Shown: positions 1-5,687 of the stretch, piece by piece
Position numbering within the stretch: the first letter of the stretch is position 1
How the letters are laid out: each line of letters opens with the position of its first letter
Origin: Actinomycetota bacterium
GTDB taxonomy: Bacteria > Actinomycetota > Thermoleophilia > Gaiellales > Gaiellaceae
Assembly: GCA_003162235.1 (NCBI GenBank)
Contig: PMMN01000075.1
Span: forward strand, 11,021 to 17,521
DNA: 6,501 bases
Direction of reading: 5' to 3'
Notes under the pieces: generated by a model
Told to the model about the DNA's origin: nothing
Databases searched by the model: none
Seen by the model: only the letters and a program-made list of their open reading frames with translations
Made by a program: the position numbers and the translations under genes

Positions 1-1613
1 GAGAAGTTGCCCTTGATCATCTCCTCTGCGAGCTTGACATCGCCGGTCGCGATCGTGATCTTTCCTCCCCCGCGTATAGCGTCTCTCGCATTCAAAACCA
101 AGTTGACGAGCACCTGCTCGATCTGGTCACGGTCGGCCGTGACCAGGGCGATCGTTGGGGCGAGCGCCGTAGTGAGCTCGATATCGCTTCGAATCAGCTG
201 GCGCAGGAGCGGTCCTGTCTGCATCACGACCGCGTTCAGGTCGAGGCGGACACGCTTTCCGGCCTCGCGGTGGCTGAAGAGCAGAAGCTCGCGTGTGACC
301 GAAGCCGCATGATCGGCTGCCCGTTTGATCTGCTCGGCCTCTTGGTGGCCGTCGGCGCCCTCGGGGAGCTTCGCCAGTAGGAGTTCGCAGTAACCGATCA
401 GTGCGGTGAGGATGTTGTTGAAGTTGTGCGCCACACCGCCCGCGAGCCTGCCGACCGTCTCCATCTTCTCCGCCTGCGCGAGTTTCTCTGTGAGTAGAGC
501 GAGCTCGCGTTCTTGCTGCTTTCGCTCGCTGACGTCGCGCGCGAAGCCGCAGTTGTACTCCTTGCCGCCGAACTGCACGTAGGTCGCCATCATCTCGACC
601 GGGAACTCGCTTCCGTCCTTGCGCCGGTGCACCGACTCGGTAAAAAAGAAGCCGTCGGTTCGTAGCCGTTCCCAGACGGCTTTCAGAGCCTCGGGCGTGG
701 CTTGCGGATTGAGGAAGCTGGCAGGCTTGCCGATCAGCTCCTCGCGCGTGTAGCCAACGGCTGCGCAGGCGGCGTCGTTGACGTAGAAGCACCTGTTTTC
801 GCTGTCCATCCAGTAGGCGGCGTCGGAGTGCATGTCTAGCGAGTGCGTGAGGAGCGCGATCTGCTCCTCTGCGCGTCTACGTTCGCTGATGTCGATGCCG
901 ATCGAGACCGTCCCGACGATCTCGTTGTCCCGGTGCAGGCTGCTTTTCCGCCAGAGGATGTAGCGCTCTTCGCCCGCCTTGGTCAGGATCGGGTTCTCGG
1001 ACCTGACCGGAATCTCCCCGGCGGTGAGGCGCTGGAACTCCTCCCAGATCTCGGGGTAGCGATTCCTGGGCGCCAGGATCTCGAACCAGTTCTTCCCTTC
1101 GAGGTCCTCACGCGAGTAGCCGGCGAGCTCTTCAAAGGCGCGGTTGACAAACTGGATCTCACCCTTGCTGCTCAGCTGTACGACAACGGCGTCGGTAGTC
1201 TCGAGCAGATTCTCCGCGAACTCGCGGGCCTCGTTCGCGTTCCCCTCGGCTTGCTTGCGCTCGGTGATGTCCTCGATGACCGCGACCAAGCGGAGGGGCG
1301 TTCCGCCCTCGTCGCGCGCCACCGAGACCGATGACCGGCCCCAGACGGACTCGCCGTCTTTGCGAATGAAGCGGTGCTCGAGCGCGATCTCATCACGCTT
1401 TCCGCTGATCAGCTCTTCCCGAGCCGCCGCAACTTTCTTGCGGTCGTCCGGGTGCACGGTGTCTCCGATCCGCCGCTTTTTCCACTCGCGCAGCGAGTAA
1501 CCGAGCATCCGCTCCAGCGCGGGATTGCAGGCGAGATGCCGACCTTCGGGATCGGTTATGGCGACGCCCGCCGCGGTCTCGTCGAAGATTGTCCGCAGCA
1601 ACTCCTCGGTCAC
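1..1613 (-). CDS. Three-PAS soluble sensor histidine kinase, C-terminus beyond the window
   Basis: Predicted cytoplasmic signal-transducing histidine kinase that would autophosphorylate on histidine and pass phosphate to an unidentified response regulator. The frame is open for 537 residues from a GTG at 1613 to the left edge. Order: PAS1 about 1-122 (GYSLREW at 38), PAS2 about 128-250 (GYSRED at 165), PAS3 about 251-372 (GYTREEL at 288), each ending in an S/TERK- or SERR-type PAC tail. The HisKA H-box is GGVAHNFNN with His396, and the HATPase N-box is VNLVLNARDAI around Asn504/Asn508. The G boxes lie outside the window. No membrane segment is visible, so the signal is probably intracellular (redox, light, gas or ligand). 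The start is uncertain: an in-frame TAA at 1713-1715 limits the frame, no ATG lies between it and PAS1, and the GTG has only a weak ribosome-binding site. The H-box has Asn where Asp or Glu usually follows His. Confidence 0.93.
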   Translation of the reverse strand, partial: MTEELLRTIFDETAAGVAITDPEGRHLACNPALERMLGYSLREWKKRRIGDTVHPDDRKKVAAAREELISGKRDEIALEHRFIRKDGESVWGRSSVSVARDEGGTPLRLVAVIEDITERKQAEGNANEAREFAENLLETTDAVVVQLSSKGEIQFVNRAFEELAGYSREDLEGKNWFEILAPRNRYPEIWEEFQRLTAGEIPVRSENPILTKAGEERYILWRKSSLHRDNEIVGTVSIGIDISERRRAEEQIALLTHSLDMHSDAAYWMDSENRCFYVNDAACAAVGYTREELIGKPASFLNPQATPEALKAVWERLRTDGFFFTESVHRRKDGSEFPVEMMATYVQFGGKEYNCGFARDVSERKQQERELALLTEKLAQAEKMETVGRLAGGVAHNFNNILTALIGYCELLLAKLPEGADGHQEAEQIKRAADHAASVTRELLLFSHREAGKRVRLDLNAVVMQTGPLLRQLIRSDIELTTALAPTIALVTADRDQIEQVLVNLVLNARDAIRGGGKITIATGDVKLAEEMIKGNF

Positions 1614-1712
1614 GGGCGACCCGTCGAGTTTGCGGCTCGCGCTCTCGGCCTTTACCGGCGCCGGCTTCCGACTTACGCGTGCGGGTTGCTCGGGCGTTTC
1701 CCCTCCGCAGTG

Positions 1713-1726
1713 TTAGTTGGAACTAA
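1713..1726. promoter_or_regulatory. Near-palindrome TTAGTTGGAACTAA, candidate operator upstream of the PAS kinase
   Basis: Six-base arms TTAGTT and AACTAA flank a central GG. The site lies in the 124-bp gap between the hydrolase stop and the kinase start, about 100 bp before the kinase GTG. The inner 10-mer AGTTGGAACT also occurs, on the opposite strand, at 3829-3838 upstream of the hydrolase. The arms are too close for a stable RNA hairpin and no T-tract follows, so a protein-binding site is more plausible than a terminator. The function is inferred from symmetry and recurrence only. Confidence 0.35.
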
Positions 1727-1737
1727 AACCAGCCCGA

Positions 1738-3699
1738 TCAAGGCCGATAGGAGTTCTCTGCCTGCGAGCCTAGCAACTCCGCGACCGCGACGCCTCGAGC
1801 CGCGAGCGCGATCCGTGCGAGCGGCTCGCCCGTCGTCAGCTCGCGCAGCGTGGCGCCGTTTTCGAGCTCGGGCTCGACCTCGAGCGGCTCCGGGCTGTAG
1901 CTGACGAAGAAGGCGAACACCCTGCCGTCGTCGCGTACAAGGCGGTCGACGTGCACGTCCGGGCGCGCGACCCGGAGCGGTGCGGTGGCGCCCGCCTCGC
2001 GCGCGAGCGCCTGGTAGAGGCGAACCGTGTCGTTGGGATTGACAGCTTTGCCCAGCGCGCCCATGTACTCCAGCGGATAGGTGGAGAGCACGATCGCCCC
2101 TTCGCCCACACGGCGACGAACCAGCGCGGGACGCCCGTGCGAGTCGACGGCGACGACCTCTGCCTCCTTCGGTTCCAGCGGCAGGAAGGAGCGCCCGTCT
2201 TCACTTCCGCGAACGCGGAAGCGAAGCTCCGCTCCGGCCTCGAGCTCGCCGAAGCCCTGCTCGAAGCGCCAGACGATCTCGTCGTCTTCGATCGGGGTGA
2301 CGAGCCCGTAGCGGAGCAGGTGGCGAACGCCGAAGAACGCGTTCAAATCGGGGTGCCAGAGACCGGGGTGGAAGGGAGTGCGTCCGGGGACGTCGCCGGT
2401 GAAGTAGGAGACGTAGACGGTCGCACCGGCCTCGGCTCGCTCCTGCAGCTCTTCCCAGCCCGGGCCGGTCAGCGTCTGCATCGAGGGAGCGATCAGGAGG
2501 GCGGCGTCCTCGGCGATTCCGTCCAGCTCGCGCGTGAAGGCCGGCGCCAGATCGGCAGCCCGTGCCGCCACGTAAGACTGGAGCAGACAGTCGCGGATAA
2601 GCGGGCGCGTGCCAGGGTCGATGAACGGGTAGCCGACCTCGAGGTAGGAGCTGACGACTATCGCCGTCTTCGTCTCGGCGCGCTCGCAGCGGCCCAGCTC
2701 GATCTTGTCGAGCAGCTTCCCGAGCGCGGTCATCTCGGCGAGCTGCGGCTTCGGCCGGCCCTGCGCGTCCACCAGTCCGAAGCGGAGCTCGAAGGCATGG
2801 TGGCGGTACGGATCCTTGTCGACCCGGTCGAAGTCGGTGTTGTTCCAGGCGATCCAGCCCGTGGCGCCGGCGAGCAGAGTCGTCGTGAGGACGTGGCGGT
2901 AGTAGTCGGCGATCGCCTCGTCGTCGGCGAAGGCCGAGGTGGCGCCGAACTCCTCCATGATCACCGGCAGACCGAAGTGGTCGAGCTCGCAGACGAAGGC
3001 GGCCGTGAGAAGCTGGCGCCACTCGTCGCGCTCGTGCGGGTAGACGTGAGGGCCGACGAAGTCGATCAGGTTCTTCACCTGGCGCAGGCGGAAGCCGTTT
3101 TCTTTGCCGCTCGTCTCGATTCCCCAGGCGCCGTCGCCCGGCGAGACAGGCTGCGTGCCACCGGCGTCCCTGACCGCTTGCACGAGTGTCTTGACCCAGT
3201 TCGTGACGGCCTCGGGCTCGGACGGGCCGGCGTAGAGCGGCATCTCGTTCGTCAGCAGCCAGGCCACGATTGCGGGGTGCCCGGCGAAACGCTCGACCAC
3301 CGCACGCACGTAGATGGATTGCTGCTCGAGCATGAACGGGTCGGCGTAGAGGTCGCGCCCCTCGCGCCAGACGGGGTCGCGGTCCTCGCCCGACATGTGC
3401 CCGACGATGAAGGTGGGGATCGTCTTCATCCCGGTCTTCGCGCTGAGGTCGAGGAAGACCCCGTAGAGATCGAAGAGGCTCTCGTCGAAGATGCTCGGCT
3501 CCGGCATGAACTGCGGCCAGACGAGGAAGGAGCGGGTCAGCCCGATCCCGTGCTCGGCGAGCTGGCGTAGCTCCTGCTCGACCACGTCGGCGTCGAACTC
3601 CAGCCACATGTCCGGCCCGCCCGCCCGCGACCAGTAGTTGACCCCAAGCCAGATCTCCGGCCTCGAGGCGCCGCCGAGCTTTAGATTGGGACGCTTCAC
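1738..3699 (-). CDS. GH5-like glycoside hydrolase (TIM barrel) with GH42-like middle domain
   Basis: Predicted retaining glycosidase of clan GH-A acting on a beta-linked sugar or polysaccharide; the substrate cannot be told from sequence. It has 653 residues. A (beta/alpha)8 barrel spans about 15-335, with Arg56 on an early strand (LTRSFLVWPQF), the acid/base motif LLTNEMPLY (Asn151-Glu152), an HVY motif at 218-220, the nucleophile motif PVIMEEFGA (probably Glu250) and strand-8 tryptophans at GWIAWNN (282-286). Residues about 340-545 resemble the beta-galactosidase trimerisation (GH42 middle) domain, and about 575-645 look like a small C-terminal beta domain. There is no signal peptide, so it is probably cytoplasmic, acting on imported oligosaccharides. 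The GTG start is supported by GGGGAG at 3706-3711, six bases upstream. All catalytic positions seem intact. The family call is strong; GH5 versus a related GH-A family is less certain. Confidence 0.9.
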   Translation of the reverse strand: MKRPNLKLGGASRPEIWLGVNYWSRAGGPDMWLEFDADVVEQELRQLAEHGIGLTRSFLVWPQFMPEPSIFDESLFDLYGVFLDLSAKTGMKTIPTFIVGHMSGEDRDPVWREGRDLYADPFMLEQQSIYVRAVVERFAGHPAIVAWLLTNEMPLYAGPSEPEAVTNWVKTLVQAVRDAGGTQPVSPGDGAWGIETSGKENGFRLRQVKNLIDFVGPHVYPHERDEWRQLLTAAFVCELDHFGLPVIMEEFGATSAFADDEAIADYYRHVLTTTLLAGATGWIAWNNTDFDRVDKDPYRHHAFELRFGLVDAQGRPKPQLAEMTALGKLLDKIELGRCERAETKTAIVVSSYLEVGYPFIDPGTRPLIRDCLLQSYVAARAADLAPAFTRELDGIAEDAALLIAPSMQTLTGPGWEELQERAEAGATVYVSYFTGDVPGRTPFHPGLWHPDLNAFFGVRHLLRYGLVTPIEDDEIVWRFEQGFGELEAGAELRFRVRGSEDGRSFLPLEPKEAEVVAVDSHGRPALVRRRVGEGAIVLSTYPLEYMGALGKAVNPNDTVRLYQALAREAGATAPLRVARPDVHVDRLVRDDGRVFAFFVSYSPEPLEVEPELENGATLRELTTGEPLARIALAARGVAVAELLGSQAENSYRP

Positions 3700-3828
3700 C
3701 TCTGACTCCCCTCACTGTCCGCGCGACCGGACTTCACGCCGTCGCAGTGCCTGGGATCGTAGTCGAGGAGCCGCGACGGGACTACGGAGCGGATCTACGC
3801 GGGAGATCGTCAAGGAGTTGGGGCGCTG

Positions 3829-3851
3829 AGTTCCAACTTTCAGTTCCAACA
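3829..3851 (-). repeat. Tandem 9-bp repeat GTTGGAACT, candidate operator upstream of the glycoside hydrolase
   Basis: Read on the minus strand, two copies of GTTGGAACT are separated by GAAA, giving a 13-bp period. They lie about 130-150 bp before the hydrolase GTG, in the gap after the LapA-like gene. Each copy is almost self-complementary (GTT-GG-AAC). The copy at 3829-3838 extends to AGTTGGAACT, identical to the inner 10-mer of the site at 1715-1724 before the kinase. This looks like a transcription-factor site; no regulator is identified and no convincing -10/-35 pair is visible beside it. Confidence 0.4.
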
Positions 3852-3892
3852 AAGTCTCGGCGGGATGGCACTGTTTGCGGTTCTTCGGCTGC

Positions 3893-3911
3893 GGCGGGGC
3901 TCTGGCCCGCC
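3893..3911 (-). terminator. GC-rich hairpin just after the LapA-like gene, possible terminator
   Basis: GGCGGG at 3893-3898 pairs with CCCGCC at 3906-3911 around a 7-base loop, four bases past the stop codon of the LapA-like gene. No run of T follows in the direction of transcription, so a classical Rho-independent terminator is not supported. Short GC hairpins without a U-tract are common after actinobacterial genes and may stop transcription weakly or protect the 3' end. Confidence 0.35.
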
Positions 3912-3915
3912 CGTA

Positions 3916-4296
3916 TCAGGCTCGCGGCGCTCGGGTGCGCCAGCGGAAGAGGGCGCTCGTGACAGTCCCGAGCAGCCAGCCGAGGATGGCGCTGAAGAGG
4001 ACGATCCAGACGAGCGAGGTCGTTGACGAGCCGAACACCCAGTTCAGCTTGACCTGACGCGTGTTCGCGATCACGAGCGCGACCAGGCACACGATCAACG
4101 CGACCGTGAAGAGCGCATAGAGGTGGAAGCGGATCCGCCGGGCCTTGCGGCTCAAGCGCGCTCCGCGTGTCTCGATGGCAGTCGCTGCCGCGGCGGGGGT
4201 CTCGGTGACCTCCGGTGCGTCTGCGACGGCGGGCTCACCGTTCGGAACGGCGTCGGAAGTGGGACGTATGGTGGTCCTGTTTTTTCCCCAGGGCAT
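3916..4296 (-). CDS. Small two-helix membrane protein, LapA/DUF1049-like
   Basis: Predicted inner-membrane protein of 126 residues. After an Ala/Pro/Thr-rich N-terminal tail of about 45 residues comes a basic stretch (RLSRKARRIRFH), then a first helix (YALFTVALIVCLVALVIAN), a short loop (TRQVKLNWVFGSSTT) and a second helix (WIVLFSAILGWLLGTVTSAL) ending in RWRTR. This helix-loop-helix, with VKLNWVFG in the loop and G-x3-G packing in helix 2, is the layout of the LapA/DUF1049 domain. In Proteobacteria LapA works in lipopolysaccharide assembly, a role that cannot simply carry over to an actinobacterium. The start at 4296 is preferred over the in-frame ATG at 4311 because GGAGA sits four bases before it; the upstream ATG has no such site. 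It follows the 90-residue gene by 48 bp on the same strand and is probably co-transcribed with it. Confidence 0.8.
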   Translation of the reverse strand: MPWGKNRTTIRPTSDAVPNGEPAVADAPEVTETPAAAATAIETRGARLSRKARRIRFHLYALFTVALIVCLVALVIANTRQVKLNWVFGSSTTSLVWIVLFSAILGWLLGTVTSALFRWRTRAPRA

Positions 4297-4300
4297 GGTT

Positions 4301-4305
4301 TCTCC
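4301..4305 (-). promoter_or_regulatory. Ribosome-binding site GGAGA deciding the LapA-like start
   Basis: GGAGA on the minus strand lies four bases before the ATG at 4296 and falls inside the alternative longer reading from 4311. It favours the shorter 126-residue product. Confidence 0.55.
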
Positions 4306-4344
4306 GTTCATTGGGCTAAGGAGCGCAGCTGAGTTGTGCCCAGG

Positions 4345-4617
4345 TCATTGCCGAATCTCGACCGGAGCCCATCGCGCAAGTCGGTAAGAGTTCTCCCCGA
4401 GCCACATCTCGGCTGACCCGGAGCCAGCCTGGTCGAGCCATCGATCGACCGTTTCCAAGACGCCGAGGACGATTCGGTCCGATTCCACCTCGACCCGAAC
4501 ATCGACCTCCGGGCGATCGTCCCAAAGTGAGATGCAAGCAGTGCTAAGCGCGGTAGTCAGTCGTTCGGCGAGCGCGCTCGCACTGCCGGCGTCCGGTAAT
4601 ACGATCCGCATCTCCAT
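4345..4617 (-). CDS. 90-residue protein of unknown function
   Basis: I do not recognise this protein with confidence. It starts MEMRIVLPDAGSASALAERL and ends in a segment with ENSYRLARW. The apparent pattern is a short strand (MRIVLP), an Ala-rich helix (residues 11-28), a strand pair (VDVRVEVES and RIVLGV), a helix (ETVDRWLDQAG), then a last strand. That suggests a compact alpha/beta domain such as a small ligand- or partner-binding fold. There is no signal peptide or membrane segment, and the composition is acidic. It is a real gene because AGGAGG at 4624-4629 sits six bases before the ATG at 4617. A much longer in-frame reading from 4845 would have an Arg-rich, low-quality N-terminus overlapping the divergent ANTAR gene. 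It is the first gene of the leftward group and lies just before the LapA-like gene. A second ATG at 4611 is possible but less well placed. Confidence 0.75.
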   Translation of the reverse strand: MEMRIVLPDAGSASALAERLTTALSTACISLWDDRPEVDVRVEVESDRIVLGVLETVDRWLDQAGSGSAEMWLGENSYRLARWAPVEIRQ

Positions 4618-4802
4618 CTCGATCCTCCTCAAGCCGGCCGACGGAAATCGCTCCGCCCTGGTTGCTGAGGGTGGATCTGCGCGACGCCGATTCCTTTTGC
4701 AGTCGCGGGATTGCGTGCGAAGCCGATCGTTTTGGCTCGCGCGATCAGTGTAGCGCGCAACGTCTAGAATTAGTGATCTAAAACCTCCCAGCGCTTGAGT
4801 CG
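4618..4802. promoter_or_regulatory. Divergent intergenic region, AT-rich patch near the ANTAR start
   Basis: This 185-bp gap separates the leftward 90-residue gene from the rightward ANTAR gene and should hold promoters for both. The only markedly AT-rich stretch is about 4763-4785, containing TAGAAT (4765-4770), a plausible -10 for the plus strand that would give a leader of about 25 bases. No good -35 is spaced from it. TAGA at 4765 and TCTA at 4777 form a short inverted repeat. Promoter positions are tentative. Confidence 0.35.
4624..4629 (-). promoter_or_regulatory. Consensus Shine-Dalgarno AGGAGG of the 90-residue gene
   Basis: A perfect AGGAGG on the minus strand with a six-base spacer to ATG at 4617. 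It fixes the start and rules out the longer reading from 4845. Confidence 0.8.
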
Positions 4803-5399
4803 ATGACCGGTAAAGAAATCTCGCATCTGCGCATCCTGATCGCAAACGAGCGCAGAGACCGGCTCGAGCTGCTCGCCCAAGTCGTGACCGGTCTCGGCCA
4901 CGAGGTGATCGCCCGCGAGATCGACGTCCGAGAAGTCGGCGCCGTGACCGCTCGAGAAAACCCCGACGTTGCGCTCGTCGGGCTCGGGCTCAGCTCCGAC
5001 CATGCACTCGGGCTGATCGCGGAGATCGTCCACGAGTCGACCTGCCCCGTGATTGCGCTGCTCTCGGCGACAGATCCCGCCTATATCCACGAGGCGGCCA
5101 GGCGAGGCGTCTTCGCCTATATCGTCGACGCCGATGCCGAGGAGCTTCAGAGCGCGATCGACATCACCCTCCAACGCTTTACCGAGTACCACAACCTGCA
5201 AGGAGCATTCGGGCGCCGGGCCATGATCGAGCAGGCGAAGGGCATCCTGATGGAGCGTTACGCGTTGAACGAGCAGAACGCGTTCGAAATGCTACGCGAC
5301 CACTCGCAGCACAACGGCCACAAGCTCGTCGACGTGGCCGAGGCGATCGTCTGTAGCCACCTCCTTCTGGTGCCGCCGATACCGCAGCCGCCGGACTAG
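4803..5399 (+). CDS. ANTAR-domain RNA-binding regulator with degenerate receiver domain
   Basis: Predicted transcription antiterminator-type regulator. Residues about 9-125 form a CheY-like receiver (RILIANERRDRLELL, then VIAREIDVREVGAV, PDVALVGLGLSSDHAL, CPVIALLSATD, VFAYIVDA). Residues about 135-187 form an ANTAR domain (RRAMIEQAKGILMERY, then NAFEMLRDHSQ and KLVDVAEAIV), the three-helix module known in AmiR and EutV to bind paired RNA hairpins. The receiver lacks the catalytic set: Gly60 occupies the phospho-acceptor Asp position in VALVG, the acidic pair is Asn15-Glu16, and the conserved Lys is replaced near Asp109. It is therefore probably a pseudo-receiver controlled by dimerisation, ligand or partner binding. 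From memory, similar sequences with the same Gly occur in other high-GC actinobacteria. The ATG at 4803 has a poor ribosome-binding site. It diverges from the leftward genes and precedes the DUF3494 gene on the same strand. Confidence 0.93.
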   Translation: MTGKEISHLRILIANERRDRLELLAQVVTGLGHEVIAREIDVREVGAVTARENPDVALVGLGLSSDHALGLIAEIVHESTCPVIALLSATDPAYIHEAARRGVFAYIVDADAEELQSAIDITLQRFTEYHNLQGAFGRRAMIEQAKGILMERYALNEQNAFEMLRDHSQHNGHKLVDVAEAIVCSHLLLVPPIPQPPD

Positions 5400-5687
5400 C
5401 GCTTCCCATCCAGCTCGGCAAGATCGAGGAGCGTCGGCCGGACGAAACCGTCAGTATCGTTTTCTCGATCGCCAAAGAGCAAGGCGGAGTTTGACGCTGG
5501 TAAAGGACGTACGTTCCTGTTAAGCTTTTCCTTGCAGCGCCCCATTAACCGGCGCAGCATTCAGTAGCGGCGGCCATAGCCATTGGCCACCGCGAGAGGT
5601 CCGCCCTCAGCAGAACAGGTCGGAGCAGGCCGACTGGCGACCCCTCTTGGTCGGCAATGTTGGAGTGCTAGCCCAGGGAGACCAAAT
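5400..5687 (+). promoter_or_regulatory. 288-bp intergenic leader with clustered hairpins before the DUF3494 gene
   Basis: No gene is visible here. The left half holds an 8-bp palindrome ACGTACGT (5507-5514) and a loose inverted repeat (GATCGAG at 5422, CTCGATC at 5464). The right half can form several hairpins in RNA. One is at 5567-5593, a 9-bp stem with one C-A mismatch. The next follows directly at 5594-5608. Then come two mutually exclusive stems that share CCGAC at 5630-5634: one pairs with GTCGG at 5619, the other with GTCGG at 5650. AGGGAG at 5675-5680 is the ribosome-binding site of the next gene. It matches no riboswitch class I could recognise. Confidence 0.4.
5567..5593 (+). other. 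Strong hairpin in the DUF3494 leader
   Basis: GCGGCGGCC (5567-5575) pairs with GGCCACCGC (5585-5593), with one C-A mismatch. An extra A-T pair closes a 7-base loop. No T-tract follows, so it is not an obvious terminator. It may be a structured element of the mRNA leader or a DNA inverted repeat. Confidence 0.45.

Noticed and set aside
127..792. 221-residue minus-strand open frame inside the kinase region
   Set aside because: It is out of frame with the PAS/HisKA reading, Arg-rich and without motifs. The true frame has no stop before the left edge.
1951..3570. Long 539-residue open frame on the plus strand opposite the glycoside hydrolase
   Set aside because: It is antisense to a gene with intact catalytic motifs. 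Its translation is Arg/Val/Glu/Leu-rich with no recognisable domain, typical of a mirror frame in GC-rich DNA.
2201..3715. 504-residue minus-strand open frame overlapping the hydrolase in another frame
   Set aside because: Extremely Arg-rich translation with no motifs. The hydrolase frame carries the conserved residues and a well-placed ribosome-binding site.
3785..3813. TTGACG as a -35 for the hydrolase on the minus strand (3808-3813)
   Set aside because: No acceptable -10 sequence lies 16-19 bp downstream.
4618..4845. N-terminal extension of the 90-residue protein to a start at 4845
   Set aside because: The added residues are Arg-rich and without order, overlap the divergent ANTAR coding region, and bypass a perfect AGGAGG at 4624-4629.
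5422..5470. GATCGAG/CTCGATC inverted repeat as a terminator of the ANTAR gene
   Set aside because: The arms are 35 bases apart and no T-tract follows the second arm. This is more likely chance in DNA rich in CGATCG-like words.
5491..5523. Promoter with TTGACG (-35) and TGTTAA (-10) before the DUF3494 gene
   Set aside because: The spacer is 21 bp and the -10 matches poorly. The TTGACG alone is not enough.
5567..5680. 5S rRNA-like beginning (GGCGGCCATAGCC)
   Set aside because: Only the first dozen bases resemble a 5S rRNA start. The conserved CCGAAC and later loop sequences are absent and the ends do not pair.
5560..5680. Cyclic-di-GMP (GEMM) riboswitch before the secreted protein gene
   Set aside because: The hallmark GACGCAAAGCC core and the tetraloop-receptor arrangement are not present.
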